A stretch of DNA of 64,000 nt from Oegoconia quadripuncta (GCA_949316235.1 OX438748.1:248001-312000), one strand, 5' to 3'. Counted from the stretch's first letter, positions 11,838 through 22,625 are shown. Notes: a model not told the origin generated them from the sequence alone. Numbers and translations are program-made.

Positions 11838-12062
11838 AAATAAAATAAATAAATATTTCGGACACTTACACCAATCATCTAGTCCCAAACTAAGCAAAGC
11901 TTGTGCTATGGATAACGGATACATAAATATTTATATAAACATCCAAGACTCGGGAATAAATGTTCGTAGTCATCACACAAACATTTACCCCTCGCGGGAC
12001 TCGAACCCGCAACCGTTGGTTTCGGTGATAGGGTCACTATCCACTACACCAATCGGTCGTCA
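11838..12062 (-). mobile_element. SINE-D, near full length (D1)
   Basis: Reversed, the head reads GACGACCGATTGGTGTAGTG with B box GGTTCGAGTCC. The tail ends in AAATATTTATTTATTTTATT. Part of the middle (the TATCTAGTATCC region) is shortened. The A and B boxes show its tRNA origin. Confidence 0.85.
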
Positions 12063-12284
12063 AATATTTTATATATTTAATAAATCAAAAATCCAACTGC
12101 GTAAAAATACTGAAAAGAAAATAGTTCAGAATTCATGTATTTTGTTGGCGATATTGAATATCTACATCATGTGAAATAGTTTCTTGCTAGTAGTAAATAA
12201 TAAATGTAATGCTAAAAATAGCTGCCGTAATAGTCGTGATCCATTAAACATTTAGACCTGCTCAGTTCCATAACCTAGTCATCA

Positions 12285-12470
12285 TTTTCCTGCCCTTATC
12301 CTACTCTAGGTGTGGTCGGCACAACATGTCATCCTCTTCCACTCTCCTCTATCAGCCGTCATCTCCGTACTCACCCCTTTCACACACATATCATTCCTCA
12401 CGCAGTCTACCCACACCTTCTTTGGTCTTCCTCTACCTCTGTATCCTATTATTTCAATAACCTAGTATTG
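12285..12470 (-). pseudogene. LINE-L: C-terminal relic of a non-LTR retrotransposon
   Basis: The minus strand reads GYRGRGRPKKVWVDCVRNDM, then KGVSTEMTADRGEWKRMTCC and a stop. The GRP(K/R)..W.DCV..D...KGV....TADR..W pattern is the usual C-terminus of a common lepidopteran LINE. Nothing upstream of it is present, so the copy is severely 5'-truncated. Confidence 0.75.
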
Positions 12471-12615
12471 AAATAATCTTTGAATTAAAATATTTGAATT
12501 TGAACTTATTCGCAATAACGAGTCCCAATTGAATGGGGCGCAACTAAATAATATTTATTTTATTTTATACTTTTTAGTTAATTACTAATTACAAGAAAGT
12601 AAATTGTAGACATAA

Positions 12616-12725
12616 AGGTTGTCTGGTTTACATCGCTTAAAAGCAATAAGACCGCCTGGTTGGACAATATTAAAGTTTATTAAGTGTTTCCTAAAACTTT
12701 TGTGGAATAAAATGTACTTGATTGA
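12616..12725 (+). mobile_element. LINE-Q 3' end, copy 1
   Basis: Contains ATCGCTTAAAAGCAATAAGACCGCC, a small stem-loop box split by its loop, then a T-rich stretch and a GATTGATT tail. The same box recurs at 20110, 27760 (reversed) and 54265. Confidence 0.5.
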
Positions 12726-13020
12726 TTAAATTTCGCAATCTAGTCATTTCATTAAGAAAATTAATGGCATAGGTATGACTTAACACACTACTCTTCTTTT
12801 TTAGTCGCGCAGTCGGGTAATTTATGTCTTTAGTGGTATTCACAATATTGATAAGAATTAATTAAATTACGCCAAACATAAAAATCGAACCACACGTTTC
12901 GTCTCCAGAACACCACAAAAGAACAAACATACACACATGGACTGATAAACACATTGCCTTTCTTTTCCTTTGCGCGTCGGGTAATAAAGAAGTTAACACT
13001 TGACTTCATTCACAACTTTG

Positions 13021-13274
13021 CTTAAGTGATGATGATGCTGAAGATGGAAACGTACTGACCCGGAAACCCCTTCCTATTTGTGGGACTGGCTATCTTATCT
13101 CTGATAACCGGAACACAACAATGCTAACATTGCTGTTTGGCGGCAGACTTAGACAAGATGGTGAAAATGTCCTACCACCAACCAAACCGAGTAAACTAAA
13201 CATGTACTGGGGATCCCAAACCGCGACCTCCGATTGGTAAACCTGTGTTGTTTACATTGAGACACGGAGGCGGT
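13021..13274 (-). mobile_element. SINE-A, tail-truncated (A3)
   Basis: Reversed, it starts ACCGCCTCCGTGTCTCAATG, with B box area degraded (GTTTGGGATCC), and loses its tail after the TCATCATC region. It lacks the final GTGTGATTGAGG and A-run. Confidence 0.8.
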
Positions 13275-14580
13275 CGTCAGCAAAACGCTTTCATAGCAAA
13301 GTGGAGTAGGTACTCGGGCTATAGGTTAAAATAATACTTGCGCTCCCGGACTAATCATGTACATCGACACTTAACGCGGGTCTTGTGCAAACAGACGGTG
13401 TGACTCACAGTGCGCCCGCCTCGAGCGCATTAGCTCCAGCCTTCCATACGCCGTCACTCGTCCTCCTCAAACAGGAAATTCTAAATTGTTTTCTGAAACA
13501 GGGGACAGTCGTTTTTCGGTACTGCTACGACGAGGATCTTTTTCCAGAGGTTTATTCTTTTTCACCATATTTATAGTAATTCTCAAATAATATTGGTTTT
13601 GTACGTGTAATAGTTTTGAAACACCGAACTATAGCCTGTTTTTTTCACCGACGTCCCCTGCACAATACTGCTGTCCAGTGCAAGTCTGCTGGACCAATAG
13701 TCGCGGTTGTCACGGCTCTGTCTCACCTCTTACGGCGCCCAACTCCATTTATACTACATCAGTCGACATCCCAGGGTGGAATCCTACCACCCGTCGCAAC
13801 GTGAAATTATTAAGTACCGGGGCGGGTATCCCTATCCAAGGTTGCTCTCGCTGTCCGTGACTAAAGTACATCTGCTGGTTATGGGTTAAGTCATCGTCAG
13901 ACGTGTGACTTCGGTTCCTGCGTAGGCTTCACGAGCTTCTTGGTAAAGCTCGGATCTGCTATCAGATGGGCGTGTCAGCGGCGACATATTCTGACACCAG
14001 CGGATGTAAAGAGTTGGCAGCTCCATAATCATACAACATTACCATCATCGCCATTTCATCTTCAAACTACTAGGCATGGGTAGGGATTCCATCCGTATGT
14101 AATTAACATACCGAACATTGAACATTCGCACTAAGTGGTTCTACTCTTCTAACTAACTCAAATCCTGAAAAAATATGTTCCTTGCGAAGCGGCTCATGAG
14201 GGGTCCATGTTCTCGAGCTGTCGTTTCAACTGCAGCGGTGATGTTAACAACTTAAAGCGCCAAACGTAATGAAATACTTGTCAATAAAACCACAAGCAAT
14301 TGTTATGCTGTGGGACAGATTGACCCGCGCAAATCGCGGCGAGCGTAGAAGGCGGCTGTCTGAGGGTTAGAGTGTCACGATCAGGTTAATCTGTATTTTC
14401 ATTGAAGAAGAGGATCAATTCAGAATTGTTCATTGTAGAACACAGGTATACGAGCAATTAGAATGCGATGTACAACTCAGCTGTGTCTCGCCAGATAGAT
14501 AGATAGATAACATATCAATCATTTGGCAACATACTAGGTGTGTTGCTTAGTGTGGAATTAGATGGTGTTGGTTGTATATT
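13275..14580. other. Unassigned non-coding sequence
   Basis: No family is recognised. Several overlapping short frames are open in the GC-richer block 13650-13900 on the plus strand, but none shows a known motif. A (GATA)n microsatellite lies at 14491-14509. Confidence 0.4.
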
Positions 14581-14599
14581 CAAGGATATTTATTTATAA

Positions 14600-14800
14600 T
14601 ATGAAATACAAAATAATGTTACTTGGGGCTTAACAAAGGTGTTTTATGCAACTCTGCAGTATTTTGCTGTGGGGAAATACATACAATCTTTGTTTTACAA
14701 AAACGAGCCGTTCGCGCAATTTATCAATTGAGACCTGCAGTGTCACTTAGAGATAGATTTAAAGAGTATAATAATCTAATGCTTTACGGCAAATAATTTG
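14600..14800 (+). pseudogene. LINE-H ORF2 relic, late RT region
   Basis: The plus strand encodes LLWGNT near 14670 followed by frame-broken sequence that matches the start of a second relic at 15089 (TGCAGTGTCACTTAGA box). LWGN is the conserved motif after the RT palm in this LINE type. Stops and frameshifts are frequent. Confidence 0.5.
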
Positions 14801-14811
14801 TTACTTAATGA

Positions 14812-14991
14812 GAAAAAATTAAATGTGTGAAATTTGTACTACCCAATGTCAGGGAGGTTCCCACAAATATAATGATAAAAAATGCCACTTTAGATCTCGT
14901 AGATTCTACTGTATTTTTGGGCATTACTTTAGACGCCAAAATGCAATGGGGTCCTCATATACATAAATATAAATATAGAGATAAGCTCGCC
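14812..14991 (+). pseudogene. LINE-H ORF2 relic, post-RT region
   Basis: One open frame reads KCVKFVLPNVREVPTNI, then LDLVDSTVFLGITLDAKMQW and GPHI before a stop. VDST.FLGI.LD..LQWGPHI is a conserved block that lies upstream of LWGN in full-length LINEs. Here it lies downstream of the LWGN piece, so these are two separate insertions or a rearrangement. Confidence 0.75.
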
Positions 14992-15080
14992 TTTTGTATA
15001 TTTTAATATTCTCCTGTTTTTTTTTGTTTTGTTTGACGTGTATGCTTATATACAATAAAGTGTTAAATAAATAAATAAAT
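14992..15080 (+). mobile_element. Retroelement 3' end with AAAT tail
   Basis: A T-rich stretch leads to ATACAATAAAGTGTTAAATAAATAAATAAAT. The CAATAAA signal followed by an AAAT microsatellite is a typical LINE or SINE 3' terminus. It directly follows the LINE-H piece but may belong to another family. Confidence 0.5.
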
Positions 15081-15088
15081 TGGCGAAA

Positions 15089-15650
15089 AGGCTGCAGTGT
15101 CACTTAGATACAGATTTAAAGAGTATAACATTCTAACCTTATCGTCACAGTACATTTTTGAAAATTAATGTATGTCAAAAAAATATAGCATCATTTAGGA
15201 AAAATAGTGACAAACATGATCTCAATACAAGAAATAAAGTTAAACTTAAAATTCATTCAAAGGGTTATGTATACGCTTATTCAATAAAGTTGATATATAA
15301 AATCTTCCTTTCAATAAATTTAAAGATACTATAAAACAGAAACTTATTAAGAAAGCATATTATAAAATATCAGATTATTTAGATGATAAACAATCATGGA
15401 CATAACCAGCCCGTTCGCATAACCAGGCTATTTCACAATTAATAATGAAATATTATAATATAAAATAATTAATAATTTTGTAATATAAAAACCTTTTTTT
15501 CAAAAGAGCAACCTCCCGAGTGTCTTGCTTGTTCTTCTCAGAGGAAAATTGCCTTTAGAACAAGCAGTAGCTTTAAAAATGTAAAATCTGCCTATTTTAA
15601 GTGTACCCTGTGTACCTACAAAATAAAGTATTTTTGATTTGATTTGATAT
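15089..15650 (+). pseudogene. LINE-H C-terminus and 3' UTR, decayed
   Basis: With frameshifts, the plus strand gives LTLSSQYIFEN, then INLKIL-like sequence. It ends KAYYKISDYLDDKQSWT before the stop at 15403-15405. The 3' UTR holds the AGAGCAACCTC and CTTGTTCTTCTC boxes, CCTGTGTACCTACAAAATAAAG and a (TTTGAT)n tail. It is the homologue of the copy at 25689-26228. Confidence 0.85.
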
Positions 15651-15721
15651 GGGTTTGTCAATACGGTACCTCTCCAAACTATAGCAGCATTAGCTACTAT
15701 CAATACCATTAGCAATCTTCT

Positions 15722-15944
15722 AACTATATAACTATATAACTCTGAAAGGTTGGTTGTTTGTTTGTTGTGCAACCACGGCAAAACGGATGAACAGGTTTGG
15801 ATGAAATTTGATATATAGGTGGAACATACCCGACATAGGATATTTTTTTATCCCGATAAAGTGACTAGTTCCCGCGGGATAAACAAATTAACCATATCCG
15901 CAATAGGTTCAGACAAAAATTGGTAAAACGGCAGTGGAAATGCA
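15722..15944 (+). mobile_element. Helitron-like Hel-I, decayed copy 1
   Basis: Carries GGTTTGTTTGTTG, CACGGCAAAACGGATGAAC, TTTGGATGAAATTTG and CCCGATAAAGTGAC in the order seen at 27025-27225. Its 3' CTAGT end is lost and the next element is SINE-D. Confidence 0.6.
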
Positions 15945-16152
15945 ATAAATAAATAAATAATATATTACGGACACTTACACCAATCATCTAGTTCCAAACT
16001 AAGCAAAGCTTGTGCTATGGATACTAGATAGCGAATAAACATACATAAATATTTATATAAACATCCATGACTCGGGAATAAATGTTCGTATTCATCACAC
16101 AAACATTTACCCCTCGCGGGATTCGAACCCGCAATCTCAAAAGTATTGGTTT
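15945..16152 (-). mobile_element. SINE-D, head-truncated (D2)
   Basis: Reversed, it runs from the B box GGTTCGAATCC to the TCCGTAATATATTATTTATT tail. The upstream A-box half of the head is replaced by unrelated sequence. Confidence 0.8.
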
Positions 16153-16187
16153 GTTTTTCGCCCATTTCACCCTTCGCCCATTAAACT

Positions 16188-16400
16188 AAACCCCCGACGA
16201 AAAACGACGGATGTTATGTGTTTGACGGCGTTGAGTGCGTGTGTTTGTCTCTGCCCGGACATGTGTCGTGGTGGTGGTTCGCTTTGAGTGCAATTGTTTA
16301 TATTAAATGAATTGACAGGTTCTTAATCGTTTTTAATGAAATTCGGTTAAGTCGTTTCGAAGATATTTAGCATTTAATACAGTTGAATAAAATTTAATAT
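16188..16400 (+). mobile_element. Dispersed repeat J, copy 1
   Basis: Begins CCCCCGACGAAAAACGACGG and leads into TGTGTGTTTGTCTCTG, then AATGAAATTCGGTTAAG. Related copies start at 36184, 47150 and 52319. J is widespread in this window; its class is unknown. Confidence 0.5.
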
Positions 16401-16429
16401 ACTTACAACCTTGGGATCTTCAAGTCTAG

Positions 16430-16545
16430 AGTGAATAGGCATTTACTGGGTGCGCGTGATACATCTTCGGCAACATCGTCACTTTCCATCAGGTGAGATT
16501 GTAGCCAAACGCGAAACCAGTTTTTAATTAAAAAAAAAACGTTGG
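16430..16545 (+). mobile_element. SINE-A relative, tail only
   Basis: Holds CTTCGGCAACATCGTCACTT, then CCATCAGGTGAGATTGTAGC and an A-run. It resembles the SINE-A tail but with GTGAGATTGTGG-type sequence, so it may be a sister family. Similar tails lie reversed at 21983-22055 and 51626-51705. Confidence 0.6.
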
Positions 16546-17214
16546 TTTGGTTTATTTGGATGATTTATTCATATTATCTCCTCCGGGGTTGTCTATATTT
16601 TCAATTTATAGTTATAACGTTATTGTAACATCAATTTTTGTATGGCCACTAAAAATAAGCTGAGTTACCAGACGAATCCCTTCAAAATAAATCTTTTAAG
16701 TATGAATGTATGTGCATTACCACACTAACATATTGGTCATTTATTATTTGTACCGCGGCTTCACCTTATTTTCGGCCGCAGAAGGAAACGGCAGACGGCA
16801 GACCTCAAATAATTACTACGATTTTATCGACTCTCCGTTAATAACTCGCCGACACCGTCTTCATATTTATGAGCTCCTGGTCCACTATATTCGGGGGCGG
16901 TATGTCTTTATGACAAAAATATCAGATAATTAAAAACGCTTTATCGAATTCGTAGCCTTCGTAGTTGGATGAGATAGCGTTAATTAGTGAACATAATTAG
17001 TGCGAGGGAGCACGCCTGATCGCCTTCGGGCCCTGGGTCCGGACCCTCCGGCTAGTCGATACAATCTAATGAATTTGTGTTGGATTTTAATACATAGCTG
17101 GTAACATACTTTATTATATTTCGGTCAATAGGTTAGTACTTAGATCACATTAGATAAAACGTTTATTGTCATTTTACAGAATTAAACATTTTATCAAGGG
17201 CCGGTAAGATGTCT
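16546..17214. other. Unassigned non-coding sequence
   Basis: No repeat family is recognised. A GC-richer patch near 17010-17060 has no coding support. Confidence 0.4.
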
Positions 17215-17497
17215 AACCGCCTCCGTGGCTCAATGTAAACAACATTGGGCTTACGATTTTGAGGTCGCGGGTTCGATCCCTAGCCGGATACATGTTTAAG
17301 TACTCGGTTTGGTTGGTGGTCGGGCATTTTAAAGGTCCGCCTGGTTAGCTACCACCATCTTATCTAAATCTGCCGCCAAGCAGCAATGTTAATAGCATTG
17401 TTGTATTCCGGTTGTCAGAGATAAGATAGCCAGTCCCCTAAATGTGTTGGGGTTTCCGGGTCAGTACGCTTCCACCTTAGACCTCATCTTCACTTCA
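17215..17497 (+). mobile_element. SINE-A, tail-truncated (A4)
   Basis: Full tRNA-like head (GCCTCCGTGGCTCAATG, GGTTCGATCCC) and body are present. It stops at CATCTTCACTT, just before an inverted-repeat element at 17514. Confidence 0.88.
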
Positions 17498-17513
17498 AGA
17501 AGGCAAACTTCAA

Positions 17514-17750
17514 GCATTTATTTCAACGTAAGATACATGATACCATTTGTTTTAAGTACGTTACTAAAAAAAATCCATAATCCTGTGGGCTTCTTTCGTC
17601 ACTTCTTTTCTTGGTAGTAGCTTGAACTGACTGTCAGAGAAATTTGGCTAATTAAGCTATTTGTAATGATTAATTATTATTTGCAATATATAGATTTAAA
17701 TTGACATTCAACAAACGGTATCATCTATCTTACGTTGAATATAAATATGA
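17514..17750. mobile_element. Short element with ~31-bp terminal inverted repeats
   Basis: The left end (TTCAACGTAAGATACATGAT) and right end (ATCATCTATCTTACGTTGAA) are near-perfect reverse complements 150 bp apart. This is the structure of a MITE. No transposase is encoded. The end sequence ATTTATTCAACGTAAGACAC occurs once more at 24248, suggesting a dispersed family. Confidence 0.75.
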
Positions 17751-17851
17751 TAGTAATGTTGTGTTTCGGTTTTTTGAGATAAGATCGGCCTCTTCTTTAC
17801 ATCAGGTGAGATTCGAAGAAAAACGCTAACCCGTTGTGCATTAAAAAAATA
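17751..17851 (+). mobile_element. SINE-A, internally deleted tail (A5)
   Basis: Starts TAATGTTGTGTTTCGG, jumps from GAGATAAGATCGGCC to CTTCTTTACATCAGGTG and ends CCGTTGTGCATTAAAAAAA. The segment with CCGGGTCAGTACGC is missing. Confidence 0.7.
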
Positions 17852-18180
17852 ATTTTGACTATCGCACCTCAAAGTCTAGACAAATACGGGTATATTCGTG
17901 GTACAGTCGGCTCTAAAATTAGTCATACACGGCTATTTTACATGGTTAATGGTAGCATATTGCTTGTTTAAGCTATATCGCAGTACTGTCATTTAATAGA
18001 AGTATTATTGGTATAATTTGAATATGCATTATGTTTCCATTAAGCATATAGAACAGCCCTGTATGAATAACTATGAAGCCGACTGTACATATACATACAC
18101 ACGTCTGAAGTTGGAGCTGCAATTATAACTGTAATGCTCTTTTACTTCAACCCAGACCTCTCGGCTCAATAGTGTATTTG

Positions 18181-18430
18181 ATCATCATCATGATCAGCCC
18201 GTAAACATCCCACTGCAGGGATATAGGCCTTCACGTGCCTTTGAATTTTTATTTCTCAGGCATGCAGGTTTCCTCACGATGTTTTCCTTCGCCGTTTAAG
18301 AGCAGTCGAATAAATGCATATAAGTAATTAAATTAAATTTAAAAACTTATTGGTACACGGTCTGTCTGGGAATCGAATCCCGGACTTCCCAAATTGGGAA
18401 ACCGCGTCTTAATCGCTGAGCCACCGAGGC
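18181..18430 (-). mobile_element. SINE-F, internally deleted (F2)
   Basis: Reversed, it carries the tRNA-like head (TAAGACGCGGTTTCCC, GGATTCGATTCCC) and the ATGATGATGAT tail. About 80 bp corresponding to the CCCTCGTATAATG segment are missing. It lies head to head with the next SINE-F. Confidence 0.85.
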
Positions 18431-18459
18431 TATTATATTTATTGCAATGTAAATAAACT

Positions 18460-18696
18460 AGAGCGTCGGTGGCTCAGTGGAGGATACACAGTCGGACAAG
18501 TCACACAGTTAATTTAATTAATTATGTGCACTTATCCGACTGCTCTTAAACGGTGAAGAAAAACATCGTGAGGGAACTTACATGCCTGAGAAATTAAAAA
18601 ATAAATTCGAAGGCATGTGAAGTCCCCAACCCGCACTGGGCCAGCGTGGCGGACTATGACCCCGTACTTCTTCATGATGTTTACGGACTGATGATG
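18460..18696 (+). mobile_element. SINE-F, head-damaged (F3)
   Basis: Starts AGAGCGTCGGTGGCTCAGTG. The B-box half of the head is replaced by ACACAGTCGGACAAGTC before the AATTATGTGCACTTATCCG body. It ends GTTTACGGACTGATGATGA. Confidence 0.8.
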
Positions 18697-20084
18697 AAAT
18701 ATACTAAAAAAGTTCCAAAGTGAAGCTGGACGAGCATCTGTTACAAGCAGAAATAATCACTTTTCACTCGGAACTGCTTGTTCATTTGTCATCACACGTC
18801 ATAATGAATGCGCCATATTTACATATCATATTTATTAATGTAGGTCAAGCGCCAACCACACGTGAATGTAAAATAAAATAAATCCTTCCATTCAACATTT
18901 TTCCACGTAGTGGTCTGAAGTGATCTCCGGCACAAGAGGGATGGAATCTCAAACGATACCGTACATAATATGTAGTTTCCAATTACGCGGTTTGAGTCCG
19001 GGCCTCAATAACACGGCCGGTGTCTCCGCGGCGCGTTAAGGACGATTTACACTGGGCAAGATACTGACGTCAGTCAAATAATTGTTGACCCAACTAGATT
19101 TCGTAAAAACTGATTTCTCTCTCTATCTAACGGATTTAAGCGGATTAAAAGGAATCAAACGAATATTACTTACTTTGACACAACGCTTCGATGATATTGG
19201 CGTGCGTGCTCTACAAGTAATTAGGTTTAATTTCTATTGTATTGTACGATGGACGCTTATAGGCAGCAACTTTTGGTGGTTTTGGCTATCTGCATAGTAG
19301 GAACAAACCTTTACTAGGATTGTTGTCTTCGTTGTCAACTACATGCGTCGTTGATTGAATCAAATTATGTTACTTATAAGTGTCTTAATGAATAAACTTT
19401 ACATCAGGTTAGAATGTGTTCAGTCACATTTCCAATATATTATTAAAATGAATCACAACAAAACGCAGGAGTGACTTAACTACATCTAAAAGAGAACCAC
19501 AGTTATCAGCGGCAGAAGGACGCCAATCGCTTACACAATGTAAAGCTACCTTTACTGTGTTGATTTCCGCCCCTCCCCGCCGCCCCTCCCCGCACGCCTC
19601 CTACGACCACTATCATCTCGGCTCGTATCATTTCCTCTTATTACTTATTGTTATTGGATACAATGTCGTATACAATTCAGCATAATTTAATGAGCCATAT
19701 CTGTTCTAGGGTCGGTCATCGATTTGTTGAGAATTGTGATAAAGGCAACGACGAAATATGAACATACTAAGCTCCATATACACTTTACCCTGCGCGTATT
19801 AAATAAAAGGATTTTTGTTTGTGTTTCAATTTTTGTTACTAGTAACTTATATAGGCACTTTAAAGATAAGTGATTTTTAGATAATTGCAACCTAACTTTG
19901 CGTTAATGTGAGCTTTCCCATGAGACCCATAGTGAGAGTCCACGTTTCTATCTTATTGCTTAACTAAATTATTGTTTATTCATAAGGTATTTATGCTTAT
20001 AATATATATGTATAAATATAGGTATGTTTTTATTTTTTATATAAGCAATTATTTATATTGCTATTTCATATTTGTGTACGTATT
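18697..20084. other. Unassigned, mostly unique sequence
   Basis: No family is recognised. A C-rich patch CCCCTCCCCGCCGCCCCTCC lies at about 19570. Open frames at 19082-19297 and 19687-19890 have no recognisable motif. Confidence 0.4.
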
Positions 20085-20345
20085 TTGCACAACCTAAGAT
20101 TGCACTCCTACATCCAATTTTAGTGATAAGGGCGCCCAATTCTACTCTTTTTATTGTATTGTTTTGCATAATGTGTGTTTGTATTGTATTGTTAAATAAG
20201 CAAGGACATATTAATTTTATTAGGAGACTCTCGAATGTCTTATTCATTCTTCTATGTGGGGTCAGCCTTCTGAATGAGCGGTAATTTTATGTTAATTGAA
20301 TATTCCAGATGTTATTTTACGAAATAAATATCATTTTAATTTGTT
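20085..20345 (+). mobile_element. Stacked LINE 3' ends (LINE-Q then LINE-H), decayed
   Basis: Up to about 20195 it carries TAGTGATAAGGGCGCCCAATT and TGTTTGTATTGTATTG, like LINE-Q at 54265. From 20220 it carries CATTCTTCTATGTGGGG, GAATGAGCGGTAATTTTATG and AAATAAATATCATTTT, a diverged LINE-H 3' UTR. Confidence 0.5.
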
Positions 20346-20655
20346 TTCACGAATCTCGAAAGCAGTAAGCCCTTACTACCTTTAGCAGTAAAGCGCTTTA
20401 CTATCGCGTCGCGGTGATACAGCAGTTTTATAGCTGTTAGTTGATTGGTTCGTCGCAGCGCTGCTCGTTAGCCCTGCCAAGATTTACGGCGCACCACAAA
20501 CACATGTAATTTTATTTTTGAGCTTTAGGTTCACGATACACGTGCCTATAACCGATATATTCGTCACGAACTGTCCTATATACTGGTACGAGGAGAGGCT
20601 CCTAATATTCATAAATTGGTGAAGAGACTCAGCGCTGTAGCATGTGTAGTCTAAA

Positions 20656-20779
20656 TTCAAGGGCATGTGAAGTCTCCAACCCGCATTGGGCCAGCGTGGT
20701 GGACTATGGCCCATACTCCCTCTATACGAGGGAAGCCCTATATCCCTGAAGTGGGATGTTTACGGGCTGATGTTGATGA
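20656..20779 (+). mobile_element. SINE-F, tail only (F4)
   Basis: Begins TTCAAGGGCATGTGAAGTC and continues GCATTGGGCCAGCGTGGTGG to GGGCTGATGTTGATGA. The head is lost. Confidence 0.8.
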
Positions 20780-20937
20780 AGGTATTCAACTGTACACATT
20801 GCTAAATGTCATCTAACTCTATAAATAGCCGTGACTTGTATATAATCGATCCTGCTGTTGCACCGAAAGGATTAAATCTGTTCCTGTCCTACTGTTTACA
20901 ATATTTTAGATGGAATTATATCAATTATTTATACTGA

Positions 20938-21300
20938 TCATCACATTAGCTACAGGACGTCCACTACTGAAAGAAAGAAAGAAAGAAATGCATGGGCATG
21001 TACATGAAAATATAGAGATAATAATGGTAAAACATAATAATGCAAGCTGATAAGGTTCCAGATCAGTATAATGCTGTGGCATGAGCGATTTTGTACTACG
21101 AGTATATTAATCCTGTGCCACAGCGCTGATTTTCAGCTGGCACCTTCGTAGGAGGTTAGGCGCTCATAGAATTATTAAAAAAAAAAAAACCAACAAATAA
21201 AATAATCCAGAGCGACCAGTTGGACGCGGCCTGCAACCAACGACTTCCTGTGACCTTCGGCCGTCCATAGACCTTGTTAGTGACCAGACATAGAGACTAA
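20938..21300 (-). pseudogene. LINE-N C-terminal relic, interrupted
   Basis: Two halves of one relic are present: 20938-20969 (GCTACAGGACGTCCACTACT) and 21197-21300 (GACCAGTTGGACGCGGCCTG). The order matches the single copy at 58395-58530. An unrelated 220-bp element with a GAAA start lies between them. Confidence 0.6.
20970..21192 (-). mobile_element. Element P, copy 1, inserted in LINE-N
   Basis: Starts with (GAAA)n and carries CCACAGCGCTGATTTTCAGC about 160 bp in, then an A-run. The (GAAA)n start, GTGGCA box and CAGCGCT.ATTTTCAGC box recur in the same order at 29838-30028. A reversed (TTTC)n tail suggests a retroelement read on the minus strand. Confidence 0.5.
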
Positions 21301-21327
21301 ATAGGCTTAATTTTTTTAATCGTATAG

Positions 21328-21475
21328 TCAAATCAAATCGAAATATTTTATTTCATCATCATCATCATATCACTTGAAAACGTCACTATTCATATTAATA
21401 TTACATATAAATTTACTGCTCATTCACAAAGCTGACTCCCCAGAAAACTCTAGGGTTGCTCTTTTATGTAGTATA
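21328..21475 (-). mobile_element. LINE-H 3' UTR relic
   Basis: Opens AAATCAAATCGAAATATTTTATTT, the reversed (TTTGAT) tail split by a few changes, then GCTCATTCACAAAGCTGAC, CTCCCCAGAAAACTC and GGGTTGCTCTTTT. Confidence 0.65.
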
Positions 21476-21525
21476 AATGTGGACCGGATATTATTTAATT
21501 ATAACAGCTAGTTAACAACCTGATC

Positions 21526-21625
21526 TTGCTGTGGGGAAAGGTCGGGGATATAACTAGAATTTTTGTTTTCCAGAAACGAGTTGTACTTACAATTCTTGCG
21601 TTTAACAAAACCTTCAGTTCTAGGT
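21526..21625 (+). pseudogene. LINE-H ORF2 relic, LWG motif region
   Basis: The plus frame reads LLWGKVGDITRIFVFQKRVV, then LTILAFNKTFSSR and a stop. The LWG....D..R.F..QKR..R.I pattern is the conserved region after the RT palm. It is opposite in strand to the neighbouring 3' UTR relic. Confidence 0.75.
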
Positions 21626-22441
21626 AACCTGCAATCTTGAAAGGCACAAAAGGAGATTCCTTTTTGTTAGACACTGTCCGTAAATCTTCCAGAAGTAAAT
21701 AGCTAAATAAATAATGTAACTTGTCTGAACAGGCCTTTACTTGCATCTGCGATGCGCGAGCGGGTGTGCAATCTTTATGTAGGCCTTTACTGTAATATGA
21801 TTAGGATAATTAATCCAACATATAAAAGGCAAAAGCTATCAATTATAATACTTTGACGTCGGAAAAAAAATGCATTATTTTCTTAATGATTTCCTTTTGA
21901 ACTCCAATATAAATAACAAACCTGCTGCAGTGATGCCCACCAGCCTGCACAAAACGTAGACTGTCATAGTATGCACAAACAAGCAACCATCTCACCTGAT
22001 GGAATGTAAGCGACTACGGCCTTGACACCTATTCACCCAGGAGTCCTGACATTTCTAAATTGATGGAAATCTTAGCCTAGGATTTAGTGGTGCACTTTCA
22101 TTGTAGTAGGAGGTCGGCTGGGTGGGTACCACCCTCTTATCAGCACGGCGGTATACCTGTGTAAAGGAGTGACTTTACTGAATTAGGCTGAATTGGGCTG
22201 TGGCAATCTTGGCCCATTTATGGACATCACTCTGCATTTACCACATTTCAAAATTTGTTTGTCTGTCTGTTTTTAACTAACCTCAAAGAAGGAGGCTTTA
22301 TGAACGTCTTATACGAAATACGCTTTCATTAGTAAACTAATTGTAACTATGTAATCAAATCTTGAAAGTTAATTCAGACTTACTTCTAATTGTCGTATCG
22401 AAATGAAACTTGGTATGTATATGTGATTCTGATGACAATAC
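21626..22441. other. Unassigned sequence with one SINE tail relic
   Basis: A reversed tail CCATCTCACCTGATGGAATG at 21990-22010 belongs to the SINE-A relative. Nothing else is recognised. Confidence 0.4.
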
Positions 22442-22625
22442 TTTAATTTGGTATGTTAGAGCTGATCTGATGATAGAGCCAGGAGGTGGATGGAGAAACT
22501 CTTCAGTAGCTACTAGTAAACCGCTCGAGTTTGAGCTTATATGATTCGTTTTGACGAGTCCAATATATTACACTTGGTGTCGACGATCTGATGATGGAGC
22601 CAGGAGATGGATGGTGGAAATGTAG
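22442..22625 (+). repeat. 122-bp tandem unit, about 1.5 copies
   Basis: GATCTGATGATAGAGCCAGG at 22463 recurs as GATCTGATGATGGAGCCAGG at 22585, each followed by GGATGG. The unit also holds CGTTTTGACGAGTCCAATAT. This motif set belongs to a repeat that I recall as common in Lepidoptera. Confidence 0.6.

Noticed and set aside
13616..13889. Three overlapping plus frames in a GC-richer block
   Set aside because: None shows a motif, and openness in several frames follows from base composition.
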